Numbered from the stretch's first letter, positions 44,830 through 57,213 are shown. The stretch: 64,000 nucleotides of DNA from Ailanthus altissimus (GCA_946807835.1 OX327684.1:11060501-11124500), one strand, 5' to 3'. Notes: a model not told the origin generated them from the sequence alone. Program-made: numbers and translations.

Positions 44830-45314
44830 TGTAAGGGTTCAACTGTGTACAGGTGTATGCATATGGTAGTGTGTTTATCGTAAAATATGCATCTAATACA
44901 TATTTTAACGCAGCGAAATTATAAAACATACAATTAACACACTTATCATATATTAATCAAATTAATATATAAATAATAAAATTGAAAAATTACCAGTACG
45001 TGTAACGTTTTACATGTATTCTTTCGGAGTCTGTCTGGAGTTGTACACGTTGTCAGTTTTAGTTATCAACTTTGGTGGGCTTGATAATCTAGAACATTAG
45101 CTTCTGAATCTAACGTAAGATTAACACTTAATGCCCCGGTTCAACCTTTTGCTATTTCATTTTTATGGTGGTGAAGATGAAAAGGGAAACAATAATTGTT
45201 TCTTTTCTTCTTGAGAGCCAAACAGAAATAAAAATAGAAATAACCCTTTTCTTTCAATTCATTTCTCACACATTTTTGTTTACAATTTCACACATATGTC
45301 TCTCTTAACATTAA

Positions 45315-48080
45315 TAACAGGACCCGCCCCGAGACCCTCTACTGTAGGTCCTAGCGGCCCTATCGGGCACCTTGACGGAAGTTCCTCCTAATATAACTAG
45401 ATAAGTTGAGAAATTTTCGCCAGGCGAACCCCTTTTTAGTTTTTGCTACTATTGAAAAAATCTTGTAATATACATGAAAAATGACATTTGAAGTTAAAAA
45501 AAAGGGGCAGAGTTTCTCCTGTTTTTCAGAAAATCTATATAAAACCTGCCAAGAAATTTCACTTCTATTTCAAACACTTCTCAATACTATCAATTCGAAC
45601 CTCCGGTCCTTTCCAAATCAAATCCAACACAACTCAATAGTTTCATTTGAATCACAAAATGAGCATACTCATAAAAACCAAAAACGATCATCATAATATC
45701 GAAATCTCTTCTTGTTGGTTCAAAACATATATACAAATATACATGCCTACAACTACTATGCATAAAGTAAAGGGTGCTATTTAGCACATTTACAGATACA
45801 AAAATGATCTTCAAATTTGGCCCACTACTCGGCAATAGTCTATCAGTAGCTTGCGTACCGAGACCTGCACCTGGGAAGGGGGTTTAGAAAACATAAAACA
45901 TAAAACTAGTGAGCTAAAGGAGCTCAGTGAGTGCAATTAAGATTTCAAATAAAATAACATTATGCATAGATAGCAAATTCTAAAGTACATGCATAAATCA
46001 TGCTTCTAAAATTGATGTAAAACTGTAAAATGGTTTCTAATATTATATACTGATGAAATCTTGCCGAGCGGGTTTTATCCACGTCTTTGAAAAATAATAT
46101 CCAAAATCTGTATAACACAATAACTGCCGTGTGTATATAAATGCATAAATGCTATCGATAAATCAAAAACTAGTAAAGTCCTCGCTCGACCATTTTCTTT
46201 CTAAACTGTACCAATGGTAATCCTAAAGCTCTATACTCACGCAACGACTCAACTAGCACCGAACACGTGAGTAGGTCACAGGGCACCTCAACTAGCAGCA
46301 CCTACAGTGACATCTCAAGACATCTCACTAGCTATGCAGCGGAATCCTACATCGCATACATATAGCGAGACAATACCTCGTACACATAGAGCGACTCACA
46401 TGACTCGACATCTTGACTTCTCGGAGTTAGTGACATACCCTATAACCTACCCATGTGCACGGGATATACCGGCCGGGTTTAATACAATCACCATCACTAT
46501 AATCTGAGGGTACCAATGGCCTTTAAAATAAATGCAGAAATTTTAAAACTGTTTCTTAAACCAACATGTATATGCATATCTATAAATACATATCAAGATC
46601 ATAAATCATGTTTATGTATTGAAAGCTCATAAAACATACATTTTCATTATGCGGAAACATAATAAACGAAAGATAACAGAAAAGACAGATTTCACTCACA
46701 ATCGTTTTGCGCTCAATTTCGCTTTGGATTTCTACTCTCGTTACCGCTCTCGGTTTTCTCCACCTACGCGCCATAAATGACATTTAGAACCAAATCGAAT
46801 GCTAGAATCTCATTTAACTACTAAACATCCTAATCGGCATACAAAGCCCGAATGCATACTACTTCCTGATTTTTATTTACGGAGTCATGTAATCTAATCT
46901 AACTTACCACCCGGCGCCTTGAAAAGTATTAAACGCCTTATAACTTGGTTGAACATAATTGCCCTTCATCTTTTCAAAATGGACAATTATGTCCCATTTT
47001 CTTTATTTTTGGTTTTTCCATCAACCATATACATTCAACATACATAAGGCATCATTTACACACAATAACTCAATCAAAACACCACTCAATCCTTAACTTC
47101 CCTAAAGTGGCAGAATTGCACCCTATGTTCCAACACATTTCTTTTCTCAATTTCTTGTTCCAATTACATCAAAATCAAGCCAATTTCATTCTAATGCCCT
47201 AATTATAACCAATTGAAGTCTCTACATTCAAATCACCTAAAACCCTAATTCTTACCTTGCCAAATTCTTCAAATTGATGACTCCTTCAAGCTCCATACTA
47301 GAATTCAACTCAATCTAAACCAAGACTACATACAAGAACATCAATTTAAGCAATCCTTAAAGTTTACTTATCAATCTCATAAAACAATGCTTTTCTTACC
47401 TCTTTTTCTTAAATTTCCACTAATGGAGGCTTTAATTGAGATAAGGAATTGGTATGTTACCTTATTTTGGCTTGATTAAGCATGAAATTTTTTTTTAAAC
47501 TTTCACTGTAGCAGCACCCCCTTCACCTTGCACGAATTTCGCTTTCTTTTGCTCTAAATGTTTGCTTTTTGTTCTCTTGAAAAATCTACACACTTCCAAC
47601 ATATATATAGTTATCCATCAATTGACCATTTTACCTCTCAACTTACTCTAAATTACTAATTTACCATTAGTTGAAAACTAAGTAATTGGTTCATTTGTAA
47701 CTCTCTAGTTAGAATAGTCCAAAGAACTAACTAGAATTTCCAACTTGGCAATCCATGAGATTTCTTCTAATTGGTCCATTCTCTAATATATGGATTATGC
47801 TTCTCAACAAAGGCTTGTTCCATACATAACCCTTAAATGAAAATTCATGTAGTAAATTAGAATTTCCTTTTCCAAGCCAATAGAGAAAAATTTCAAAAAT
47901 ATTCTAGGGTCGTCCGACGCTCCGATCGAGTGTGAAATTATCAAATTAGGTCTAATATCTCACACGCGCACCATAAAGAAAATATTTATAAAAGGGTTAA
48001 AATCGGGTAATCCTACTGGATCTTTATTGTTCTATACGAAATCTAGGCGCTAAGACTACTAATAAGGATTGGACATTACA
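45315..48080 (-). repeat. Chromovirus-like solo LTR (2766 bp)
   Basis: Flanked by ATTAA (45310-45314 and 48081-48085). On the minus strand it starts TGTAATGTCC and ends near GGGGCGGGTCCTGTTA. It holds the phrase ACCTGCACCTGGGAAGGGGG (45864-45883) followed by AGTGAGCTAAAGGAGCTCAG, familiar from large plant Del/Tekay-type LTRs. A TATATATA element lies near 47600. It has no coding sequence, so it is a solo LTR. The lineage is tentative; the imperfect final CA is unexplained. Confidence 0.7.
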
Positions 48081-48306
48081 ATTAAAATATTATTATCACA
48101 ATATAATATAAATAAAGAAGCATTGTTGGCAAAAAAATAATAATAAATAACTGAAATAATAATATTATATATATAATGCATGACAACTATCATGCATTAT
48201 ATATATATATTATATTATTATAAATAATATATTATAAAATAATATATTTTATTAGAGATATTTGATTATTTAACATTTAAATAATCAAAGTGTGAAAATG
48301 ACTATT

Positions 48307-48434
48307 TGATAAGGGTAAATTTGTCATATATTTTTTCATGTTTTTATTTTGATATTTTATTGTTTTATGATAATAGATGGCTATTTATGTGCTTTATTGT
48401 TATTTATAGGGACTTGAATGAAATTTAAAGAAAT
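48307..48434 (+). repeat. Gypsy-C 5' LTR remnant (about 128 bp)
   Basis: Identical to the start of the 3' LTR (51770-51897) except for five differences by eye, all transitions. It ends abruptly at GAAATTTAAAGAAA, after which gag sequence starts, so about 1350 bases of LTR were lost. Confidence 0.85.
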
Positions 48435-49740
48435 CACCCCAACTTGTTATAGAGCAACAATAATCAGGGACAACATTCCAGAGCTCATCCTGGCTTCCAA
48501 CCACAAATCCAGCAAGAGAAAAAACCAAACATTGAAGACATGCTCTTACAATTTATGAAGAAAACAGATGCACTCTTTCAAAGTCAAGCAGCTTCATTTA
48601 GAGCCTTAGAGAATCAAGTAGGACAACTTGCTATAGCAATGAACAATCGCCCTCAAGGAACCTACCAAGCAACACCCAAAGTCAATCCAAAAGGAAATGT
48701 TGAGCAATGTCAAGCCATCTCCCTAAGAAGTGGTAAAATCTTACATGACAACACACGTCAACCACAGCTTTCAGAGATGAAGGAGAAAGAAAAAGAAATA
48801 GTGGTCCAGCAAGATAATGTACAACTATATAGACCACCTATACCATTTCCTCAGAGATTATAGCAACTACGAAGTCAAGAGAAAAGTGCTCAAATACAAA
48901 AGCATAGAAACTAGTATTCAAGTACAAGAACAGAAAAGAGAAAATGCAACAGAAGATACCAGTAGCAACCCACAGAAGCAACCTATGCAGTCATTCACTC
49001 CACCACCTTTATTTCCTCAGAGATTGCAAATAAAGAAACTAGATAAGCAGTTTTATAATTTTCTTGATGTTTTTAAGAAATTACATATTAATCTTCCTTT
49101 TGCAGATGCATTGGAGCAAATGCCGAGCTATGTAAGATTCATGAAGGACAATCTATCAAAAAAGATAAGAACAGATAACTTCGAGACTGTGGCCCTAACA
49201 GAGGAGTGTAGCGCCATCTTTCTAAAGAAGCTACCTCCAAAGCTCAAAGATCATGAGAGTTTCACCATACCATGCTCAATTGAAAATTATGATTTTGGGA
49301 AGGCATTTTGTGACCTGAGAGCTAGCATTAATCTTATTCCATTGTTTGTGTATAAAAAATTGGGACTGAGAGAAGCCAAACCAACAAATATTACACTTCA
49401 TCTAGTAGATCGTTCTCTCACCTATCCCAAGGAATTCATTGAAGATGTGTTGGTTAAAGTTGATAAATTCATCTTCCCTGCCGATTTCATTATTCTGGAC
49501 ATGGAAGAAGATAAAGAGATCCCTATCATCCTTGGAAGACCCTTTCTAGCCATTGAAAGAACAATTATTGATGTACAAAAAGAAGAGTTGACCATGAGAG
49601 TACAAGAGGATACAGTCACTTTTAAGGTCTTCAAGGAGATCAAATTACCAACTGAAAATGAAAACTGTTTCTACATTAATGTGGTGCACCCAAATGTCAA
49701 GCAAATCAAAGATATAGAGACATTAGATCCTCACATCTGA
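48435..49740 (+). pseudogene. Gypsy-C gag (3' part) and protease
   Basis: The first frame (48540-48863) has MLLQFMKKTDALFQSQAASF, QVGQLAIAMNN and AISLRSGKIL, then stops after PPIPFPQRL. The second frame (48817-49740, 307 residues, the longest clean frame in the window) carries FPQRLQIKKLDKQFYNFLDVF, INLPFADALEQMPSYVRFMK, ETVALTEEC, SFTIPCSIEN, then the protease site as CDLRASINLIPLF, where the family Gly is Arg. The IILGRPFLAIERTIIDV block follows, with an end reading DIETLDPHI. A one-base shift joins the two frames. Some residues key to protease activity are changed, so activity is doubtful. Confidence 0.88.
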
Positions 49741-50058
49741 AAAAAGGGCATTGAAGCATAGGAAGGCAAGAGAGAAGAAGAAAGAGCAGCACTATGACGA
49801 AGCAAGCAAAGAGAAAGAAAAGGAAGAACCATCTCCCCGGTCTAAGATTAAAGTCTTTCTAGAGAAACATAAAGAGAATGCAGCAAAAGATACTGCTTGA
49901 GGTTTAATTACAAAATTATGGAAGCCGAAAAAGAAGAAAGCCAATAAGATCACTTACACAAATGATTCCATCAGCATTTTTGACCCACCATAAAAAAATA
50001 AGAAGCCCTGTCAAGCCGATGACGTTAAATCAAGCGCTACTTGGGAGGCAACCCAAGG

Positions 50059-50092
<34 letters not shown>

Positions 50093-51769
50093 CATTTTGT
50101 TTTTTTTTTCTAGCATCTTAAAAAAAAAAGGGATCAGCGCTATAGCGAAGAGAGTTCAGCGGGGCAGCGATAGAAAATTCGAGTCCATACCGCCCCCGCA
50201 GTAAATACTCTAGTACGCTAGCGGAAATTTCAGTAAGCAGTCCATAATAAGCCTTCAGCGCTGCAACGATAGACGATTATCGCATCAACGCCAGAACGTC
50301 GCCCCGCAACGGACAGTCAGTGCAGTAGTAAAATTTGAATAAGGAAGTCTCTTACCTTCACTTCTTTATTTTTTGACATTGAGGACAATGTCTAAATTAA
50401 GTTTGGGGGTGGGAAACACTTTCTTGTGTTCATTTTGCTGCATGATTTGAGTGGTCGTTCTTGTGAGTTAATTTGTTTTAGTTACTTAGTTTTTTTTTTA
50501 TAGTTAATCAGTTTTTATTAGGTTTTGCTAAGATTATCATTAGTCTATGATAAGAAAAAAAAGAATACATGGCTGAATTTATTTTTACAAATCCATAGGG
50601 AATGATAGATACTTGAGACAATTTTGGTTGTCTAAGTTTATGAACAAGTTCGACCTTATTTATAATCACCTTTCTTTTTTAGCACTTTATAAGCATGCAT
50701 AGTTATAACTATTACTTAGACTTATGCTTTAGGGAGTACACCATAGTCTCGAAGATCGATACTCCAGAACTTGTCTTTAGTTACTACTTGAGGCGAAATC
50801 CTAGGAAACACATGAATAGAAAAATGACATTAGGCTATCTTTGGACCGATTGAGCCATTCTAACCTACCTTTTATTGTATATTTATCCCTAGTACCCTAT
50901 TTTGAGCCTAATTATCCATTATTTGGTTTAACCACATTACAAGCCCAAGAATTAAAGTTTGTTTATCTAAAAATTTACCCGTAACACCATAAACCTTGCA
51001 TCTACTTAGAAATACTCTTGAAAAGAAAAAGGTTATGGTGATATGAGTAAAATAAGTTGGGTGAAATTTGTCAATCTAAGTTTGGGGGTATTCAAAAAAA
51101 TAATTTAAAGAAAGAAAAATACCCCCAGCTTAAGAAAAAAAGAAGAAATTCTTTGAAAAATAAAGGTTAAAAAAAAGGATGGAAAACACAATAAGTTTGG
51201 GAGAAAAGATAATACAAGGAAAAGAAAATTCAATAGGTTTCTAGGTAAAAGTCTAAGTGTTCATGGTGTGAATTGAGCCTCGTATGTTTATCATTTTATC
51301 CCACCATGACCCTAGCCTTACGTTACAAGCTAAGTAAAGTCCTAAATAGATCCATAGACATGTGATTTTCTACATTAGTGGAGAGTGGTAGTAAAAACAA
51401 GCCTATGGAAGTATCATTTGACAAATTAAATGCTGAGACATCATCTTTTATGTACAAATTAAAATAAAGTAAATTAAATTATGGTTTGGCTATTTGCTTG
51501 CTGCTTGTACACACACACATGGTGATTGTCGTTGAGGAAGAAGGAGGTACTAAATGAAGAAAATTAGAATTGTTAATAGCTATTTATCCACTTTAAGGAT
51601 TTGTTCCATTTCATCAGCCTTTGAGACAATGATTTTGATCATCTTACTAGTCTAGCATATTTGGTTTTGTTTTCTTTATTTGTTAAATGAGTCAAGTATA
51701 AACCCTTGTTTCTCTCTTGATTTTATGTTATTGCTTAAGGACAAGTAAGTGTTTAAGTTTGGAGGAATT
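49741..51769 (+). other. Gypsy-C post-protease and 3' noncoding region
   Basis: After the stop, a lysine-rich tail (PRSKIKVFLEKHKEN near 49838) matches Gypsy-B. Then come the post-pol motif (50010-50063), a TTA microsatellite (about 50061-50093), a GCG-rich cluster (50136-50320), and repeated purine tracts AAGTTTGGGGGT (50398-50412, 51069-51083, 51192-51203). The true priming tract AAGTTTGGAGGAATT ends at 51769. A hairpin at about 51068-51128 pairs one purine tract with AATACCCCCAGCTTAAG. Confidence 0.75.
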
Positions 51770-53248
51770 TGACAAGGGCAAATTTATCATATATTTTTTT
51801 ATGTTTTTATTTTGATATTTTATTATTTTATGATAATAGATGGCTATTTATGTGCTTTATTGTTATTTATAGGGACTTGAATGAAATTTAAAGAAAGGAT
51901 GCAAAAGGAGCAAAAATAGGGACTAAAATATAAAGTTTTCAAAATATGAGTCCATCGCCCTAACGCCACAAGGATTTTCGCCCTAGCTCTGGAACAGTGA
52001 TCAAAATAAGAAAATCAGAAAAGACAACTTGTTGAAGTCACAACTGGCCCTCCAGCGCCAGACCTGCATCGCACCAGCGACAGACTAGCGCCATATCTTC
52101 ACCGCGCCCTCGCGCCATATCTTCACCGGGACAACGACAGGCCTACGCCATCACTCTACCGCTCTAGCGGTGAGACCTTCTACAGCAGCGCACCAACGAC
52201 AGCATCCAGTGCTCCAGTGGTAATGCGAGTCCTAGTCCGATGAAAATTGAGATTTTCAAGCTCATATCAATCCCTATAAAAGCCCCTTGACCCTAGACGT
52301 TAAAAACGTCACAAGACACATTCAAGAATACCAAGAGTACAAAGCACGAGTCTTGGAGAGCAATAGGAGTTTAGTTGAAGCAACTTTAGAGAGAGATTCA
52401 AGGCGTTTTTTGGCATTAAGAATATCTTAGGCTGTGCAATTAAGAGCAATTCGACATCTATATCGGTTTGCTATTGATTGTATCATGATTTATTATTATT
52501 TTTACTTCTGGTCTCTTGTAGCCATGAATTAAATTTATTTTATAGGGTTAATACTTGAACTCAATATGTGTGCTTAATTGCTATATCTTTTGAATATTAA
52601 ATAAACTTAGTTCTTTGATATTCAAATTACTTGATCTTAATGCTTCAATATATCTGGCCAATATATGGTGAATGAGTTGGTAATATTGTTGATAAACTCG
52701 GAAGAGAAATCATAATATTTAGACCTAGGTAATTTGATGCATGATTGTAGAGTAACATTTAATGTTGCCTATGCAAGTTTCAATTTAGGATAAGAATATA
52801 CCTAATTGACATGTATGATCGATAAGACCTAATCTTAATGAATCTTAATTTATTACAAGTACCATAGGAATATAGGTATTTGGTAAATTAAGGTATACTT
52901 GTATGACTGTAGAAGAGGCTTGTGAATACATTAGTGTCTTGATCAATAACAAAGACTAAGGGAGTTAAATATTAGAAGATTAATCATTAGAAAGCATATT
53001 GAGGGATAGTATTAATCCTAGGTTTTCTCTACATAGCTATCACCTAATTCTCTTTATATTGTGTCATTGATTTTATATTTTTTGCATTCATTCTTAGATT
53101 TTAATTTTTAGAGAGACATAATTTTAGTACTTGGTTAGAAAGTAGAAATTATCCCTGTGGGTTCGACATCCGACAATTTAGTCCCTTTATTACTTGCATA
53201 CAATAATGTATACTTGCACTCAATTTAAGATATAGAAATATCGCATCA
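51770..53248 (+). repeat. Gypsy-C 3' LTR (1479 bp)
   Basis: Starts TGACAAGGG right after the purine tract and ends TCGCATCA before the CTATT duplicate. It holds a GCG-rich cluster (51952-52235). A TATAAAAG-like box lies at about 52272, with a downstream leader. The segment GGGTTCGACATCCGACAATT near 53160 recurs reversed in the Gypsy-A and Gypsy-B LTRs. Confidence 0.9.
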
Positions 53249-54602
53249 CTATTTTACCCCTCTTGAATAGTTACCAAGTATACCCCTTAGCAGGTCCCAC
53301 CAAATCCCACACTTGGGTAAACTCAACCGAGGGTGCATAATACGTCACGTGTCACTTTACAATTAATGAATAACAATTATTGACTAATTATTGTATTTAA
53401 TACTTAAATACACACATACACATATTTTCGTGGTTACATTGGATATTACTGGATTAAACAATTTAATCCAATACTCTCCCCCAATGCACAACGAGTACAC
53501 TCTATATCGCAGGACGAGTCCACGTCCAATTCGTCAAATAAAACTATTCCATAAGTCCGTGAGCCATGCCCCACGCATATGTCACGAATATTACAAATCA
53601 GTGTGTAAAACTAGCGCGTGGAAACATACAAGTTGAGGTTACAACGTATACGTATAGTCCTTCCATCATATATATCTTGGATGTACGGGGACATAGATCC
53701 ACTCCGTCAAATCCCCATATGCTCATCCATAATCCTATCTCAAGAATGGTATCTCAATTGTACAATAAGAGCAAACTCTTTGCCATATTGTTTAACCCGA
53801 TGGAAACACCTTTCCATGTTAATTGCTTACGGCCATAAGACTTTCCTGAGATACTATCTTGGAGCATCTAGATATATCACTCCCTATGAGAGCTGATGGA
53901 TCCTATATCTGCACGCACTAGACTCTATGAGCATTGGACATACCCAGCGACACCCAGCGGTCAGACTATGAAAGGTCTTTGACATGCGTGGAACCAAAGC
54001 ATGGTGGATCACTCATAAGCCCACCGTGGTGCTCAGGTCAGAGGACCACGTATACTACTCAACTCGAGAGGACCTTCCATTGATGGCAACATAGGATGTC
54101 TATTGGGGTCCTCATGAGTCTGTTCGGTACTCAGTCCTAACTGAATACCTGTATGCCTATACAATCTCTAAGATCTTGGTAAGTTAGAAACAACCAACTG
54201 TACCCTATAGATATAGACATACACTGATCTATGTAAATTAATAGGATCTACTAATAGACCTATATTAGTAGAAATAGATCAGGAACTATATATTCAAGAA
54301 TATGCTTGCATAATGACATATCCTAGCAATCTATTGCAATTATATCATTATTTGCATATTCTGAGGTCTTTGTCCTGTTACAGATAATGTTCTAACTCTT
54401 AGAATATTTGCTATCTCTTAGCACCAGTCTAAACTCCTTTAAACCGTATCTGAACTTTTTCAAATAATACAAAGTCTGTAGCGTAACAAACATTAAACTA
54501 TGTAATTAAAAGGTAATTAGCGACATAATAAAATATACTTTGTATAGATATCAAATATTCATACAAACCGGGATGGCACGTAGGCATAACCCTAACAAAT
54601 CC

Positions 54603-57130
54603 TACTTCACTTTTGTGCTTGCAAACTTCAGACCATACAACTAAGCCCTCTCCTATTTTTTTTTTCTTGAAAATCATGACTATGCCATAAGAAATTTCTG
54701 CATATACCTTCCACTTCCTTGCTAAATTTCTTTAGGAGGATAAAAATAGAGCACCAATAATATATGCATACTCAGTAAGACTAAATTAAGCAGTTGAAGA
54801 CTCTCTGTATAGAACAGTCTCTTAACCACCCAATTGGGGATTCTTGCTGTCATCTTACCAATCAAATCTTGATAATGTTCTTTCTTGAGTCTCCCCGAGA
54901 TTAGAGGGATGCCAAGCTATTTGATCGGTCACACTCTATACTGAAATTAGTCAGTTGTAAAATAGCCTTTTAGTATGATTAAGAACATGTCCAAAGAATA
55001 TGGAACTCTTGCTCACATTTAGTTGCAGGCCAGATGTCTTGTAGAAGTCTTCTAAAATATTTTTGAATTGGATAATTGAGCTTGTATTACCATGAGAGAA
55101 AAGGAAAAAATCATCAGCAAAAATCAAATGGTTCAGCTTCATTCTTTTGCACTCTTTATGAAATGTAAAATTTGTTTCAAAAATACTACTCAGACTCCTA
55201 TTAGGGTACTCCATAGAAAGAATAAATAACAAAGGAGACATTAGATCCTTATGCCTCAACCCTTTCTTTTTCGAAAAAAAACCCTCTAAGTTACCATTCA
55301 CTATTACTGAAAACATATTGGTTCTAACATAACATATGATTAGCCAAGTAAAGGAATAAGGAAATTTAATAACAATTAATATTTCTTCTAAGAAATCCTA
55401 AGAAACTGAATTATAGGCCTTATGTAGATCCATTTTAAGGGCACAACTAGGGATAAAGGCCAATTGACTTGGGCAAACCAGATAGCCAATAACCCCTATC
55501 AGTCTAAAAGTAATAATTTTGGCAATGCATTTGTACAGGACAATGCAACATGCTATTAGTTAGTAATCTCCTCACCCATTAGGATTAGACACCTTAGAAA
55601 CAATCGTGATAGCAGTGGTATTAATAGGATAGTAGATTTGATTTATTAAGAAGAAGTGTTGCACAGCTTCAGTGAGTTCTTTTCTAATGACATTCTAATA
55701 TTTTGAAAAAAAAGGCCATTGTATCCATCAGGTCCAGGAGTTTTATCCTCATTGATGCTGAATATAGATTCTTTTACTTCCTTATTAGAGATGGGAGAAC
55801 ATAACATATCCCTTCCTTATTTAGTTTAGCACTAGTATCTAATATTTCTTGTCGAATGGATTCTCTGTAGTCTGGAGATGTTCCCAACAGCTCTTTGTAG
55901 TAACTCACTTGACACTTTTAATAACCTCATGGTCTTGAATAGAGTCACCATTTGGGTTAACTAAATAAGTAATTTTATTTCTCGCTCTTCTCTATTTCAC
56001 CATGTTATGACAGAGAGTCCATAAGTTGGATCGAGATGGTGAAACAGAGAAAAGAGTCACCATTTGTGACTAAATCTAAAATGGTGACTCTATTCAAGTC
56101 CCTAAATTGGATCCAATGAATTCTAGATTTCTATCTGATAAGGCTTTCCTCTATAATTATAAGCTATTCAGTTGTTTCTAAACACACATTTTCTCATCTT
56201 GTAACATTTGATTAAAAGGGTCAGTTATTAGACTACTCTGAAGAGCATCCAACACAACCTTTGAATCAACTATTTTCTGTGAGACATCCAAGAAGTATTC
56301 TTTATTGAGCTCTTTTAACTTCTTCTTCAGAAGTTTGATCTTACTCCAGACTTTAAGCATAGAGGCGCTATTGATCTCCGTATGCCATACATTTTCTACG
56401 ATACTAAAGAACAGAGGGTAGGAACACCAAGCATTATAGAACCTAAAAGGAATCTTGCTTCTGGGAGGAGGCCTACTAATGAAGAGTGATCAAAAACACT
56501 TGTTGTTACCACTTCATTCTCAGTGAACTCCCATTGTCCAACCATTTCTCATTAACAAAGGCCTAATCAATCTTTCACCATATCCTTTGAGCACCTATCT
56601 GATTGTTACACTATATAAACCTGCAACCTCTACTTTTTAACTCAAATAACTTTAGCCTAGATATCAAAATTTTAAACAAATCTACCATATTTTCATTAAC
56701 ACAAAGGCCTCTAAAATGCTATCATTATTGCTAAGGACATTATTAAAATCACCTTGAATCAGTCAAGGGACTTGATTATTTGCTATCTTAGTGTGAAGAT
56801 CTCGCCAAAAACCTCTCTATTTATTGCATTTAACGCCCCTTAGATATTAGTCCAATAGAACTCTATGTCTTCAATTTACACCTTACTGTGTAAAATTACC
56901 AGTGGTTGTCCAATAGAACTTCCCATATCCAAGAAGTCTGAGTTATGTTCCAATTTCCAATCTTTTAAAGCCAATTTGCCCCATATTAATATTCTCACAC
57001 TTTACCCTTATTTCTAATAATCCCATAAAACACAATCTTTTTTTTTTTCTTAATCTAAGCTCCAATCTCTGATGGTTTGCATGGGTTATGGAGACCCCAA
57101 ATGTTTCAACTAGAGATTATTTTTCCAGAT
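54603..57130 (-). pseudogene. LINE ORF2 endonuclease and reverse transcriptase
   Basis: The endonuclease begins near 57115 with NIWGLHNPCKPSEIG, continues KVRILIWGKLALKDWKLEHN, and has the catalytic LIQGDFNNVLSNND near 56755. The preceding Trp codon is TGA. The linker is 56178-56360 (KIKLLKKKLKELNKEYFLDV). Reverse transcriptase follows: KMDLHKAYNSVS, stop, DFLEEIL near 55430; then 54951-55316 with VNGNLEGFFSKKKGLRHKD and the FADD box in LIFADDFFLFSHGN, ending LQLNVSKSSIFF. The pieces are in different frames. In the family, the protein nicks target DNA and copies its RNA there. Confidence 0.86.
55934..56098. repeat. Inverted repeat inside the LINE
   Basis: CTTGAATAGAGTCACCATTT (55934-55953) and its complement (56079-56098) flank a second inner pair, CTCTTCTCTATTTCACCAT (55985-56003) with its complement near 56025-56047. 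The ORF2 sequence is disrupted here, consistent with an inverted duplication. Confidence 0.75.
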
Positions 57131-57213
57131 TATGAAGTTTAAGGTTCCTTGTGGCTTGTCGACCTTCTCCAATTATTCCCATTATGAGTGATTTTAAACC
57201 TAGGCTGCATGCA

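Larger units (their letters stand above)
48307..53248 (+). mobile_element. Gypsy-C: gag-protease-only Athila-like element
   Basis: Plus strand, with CTATT duplicates at 48302-48306 and 53249-53253. The order is a 5' LTR remnant (48307 to about 48434), 3' part of gag and protease (48440-49740), a short tail, the post-pol motif (50010-50063), 3' noncoding with purine tracts, and a full 3' LTR (51770-53248). The primer site and the 5' half of gag are deleted together with most of the 5' LTR. No reverse transcriptase or integrase. It is the best-preserved gypsy copy at its termini. Confidence 0.9.
44830..54597 (-). repeat. Solo copia-family LTR 2, doubly interrupted
   Basis: Flanked by AATCC at 44825-44829 and 54598-54602. 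The LTR itself is 44830-45314, 48086-48306 and 53254-54597, about 2050 bp in total, close to solo LTR 1. It starts TGTAAGG and ends CCTAACA. The interruptions are a chromovirus-like LTR (ATTAA duplicates) and Gypsy-C (CTATT duplicates). Removing them restores colinearity with solo LTR 1 throughout. Confidence 0.9.
43702..57213 (-). mobile_element. L1-type LINE, interrupted
   Basis: Minus-strand non-LTR element. Its 3' end is marked by a poly-T run on the plus strand (43702-43709). The 3' UTR and C-terminal zinc region lie at 43710-44829, and the reverse transcriptase and endonuclease at 54603 to about 57130. A solo LTR with AATCC target duplicates splits it at 44829/54598; the coding sequence on the two sides joins across the duplicate as the normal GLGIK motif. 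The 5' end is cut by the Copia-2 LTR at 57214, so ORF1 is not seen. Many stops. Confidence 0.88.

Noticed and set aside
44844..44860. First placement of the solo LTR 2 start at TGTGTAC
   Set aside because: No target duplicate matched there; moving the edge to 44830 gives perfect AATCC duplicates and restores the LINE frame.
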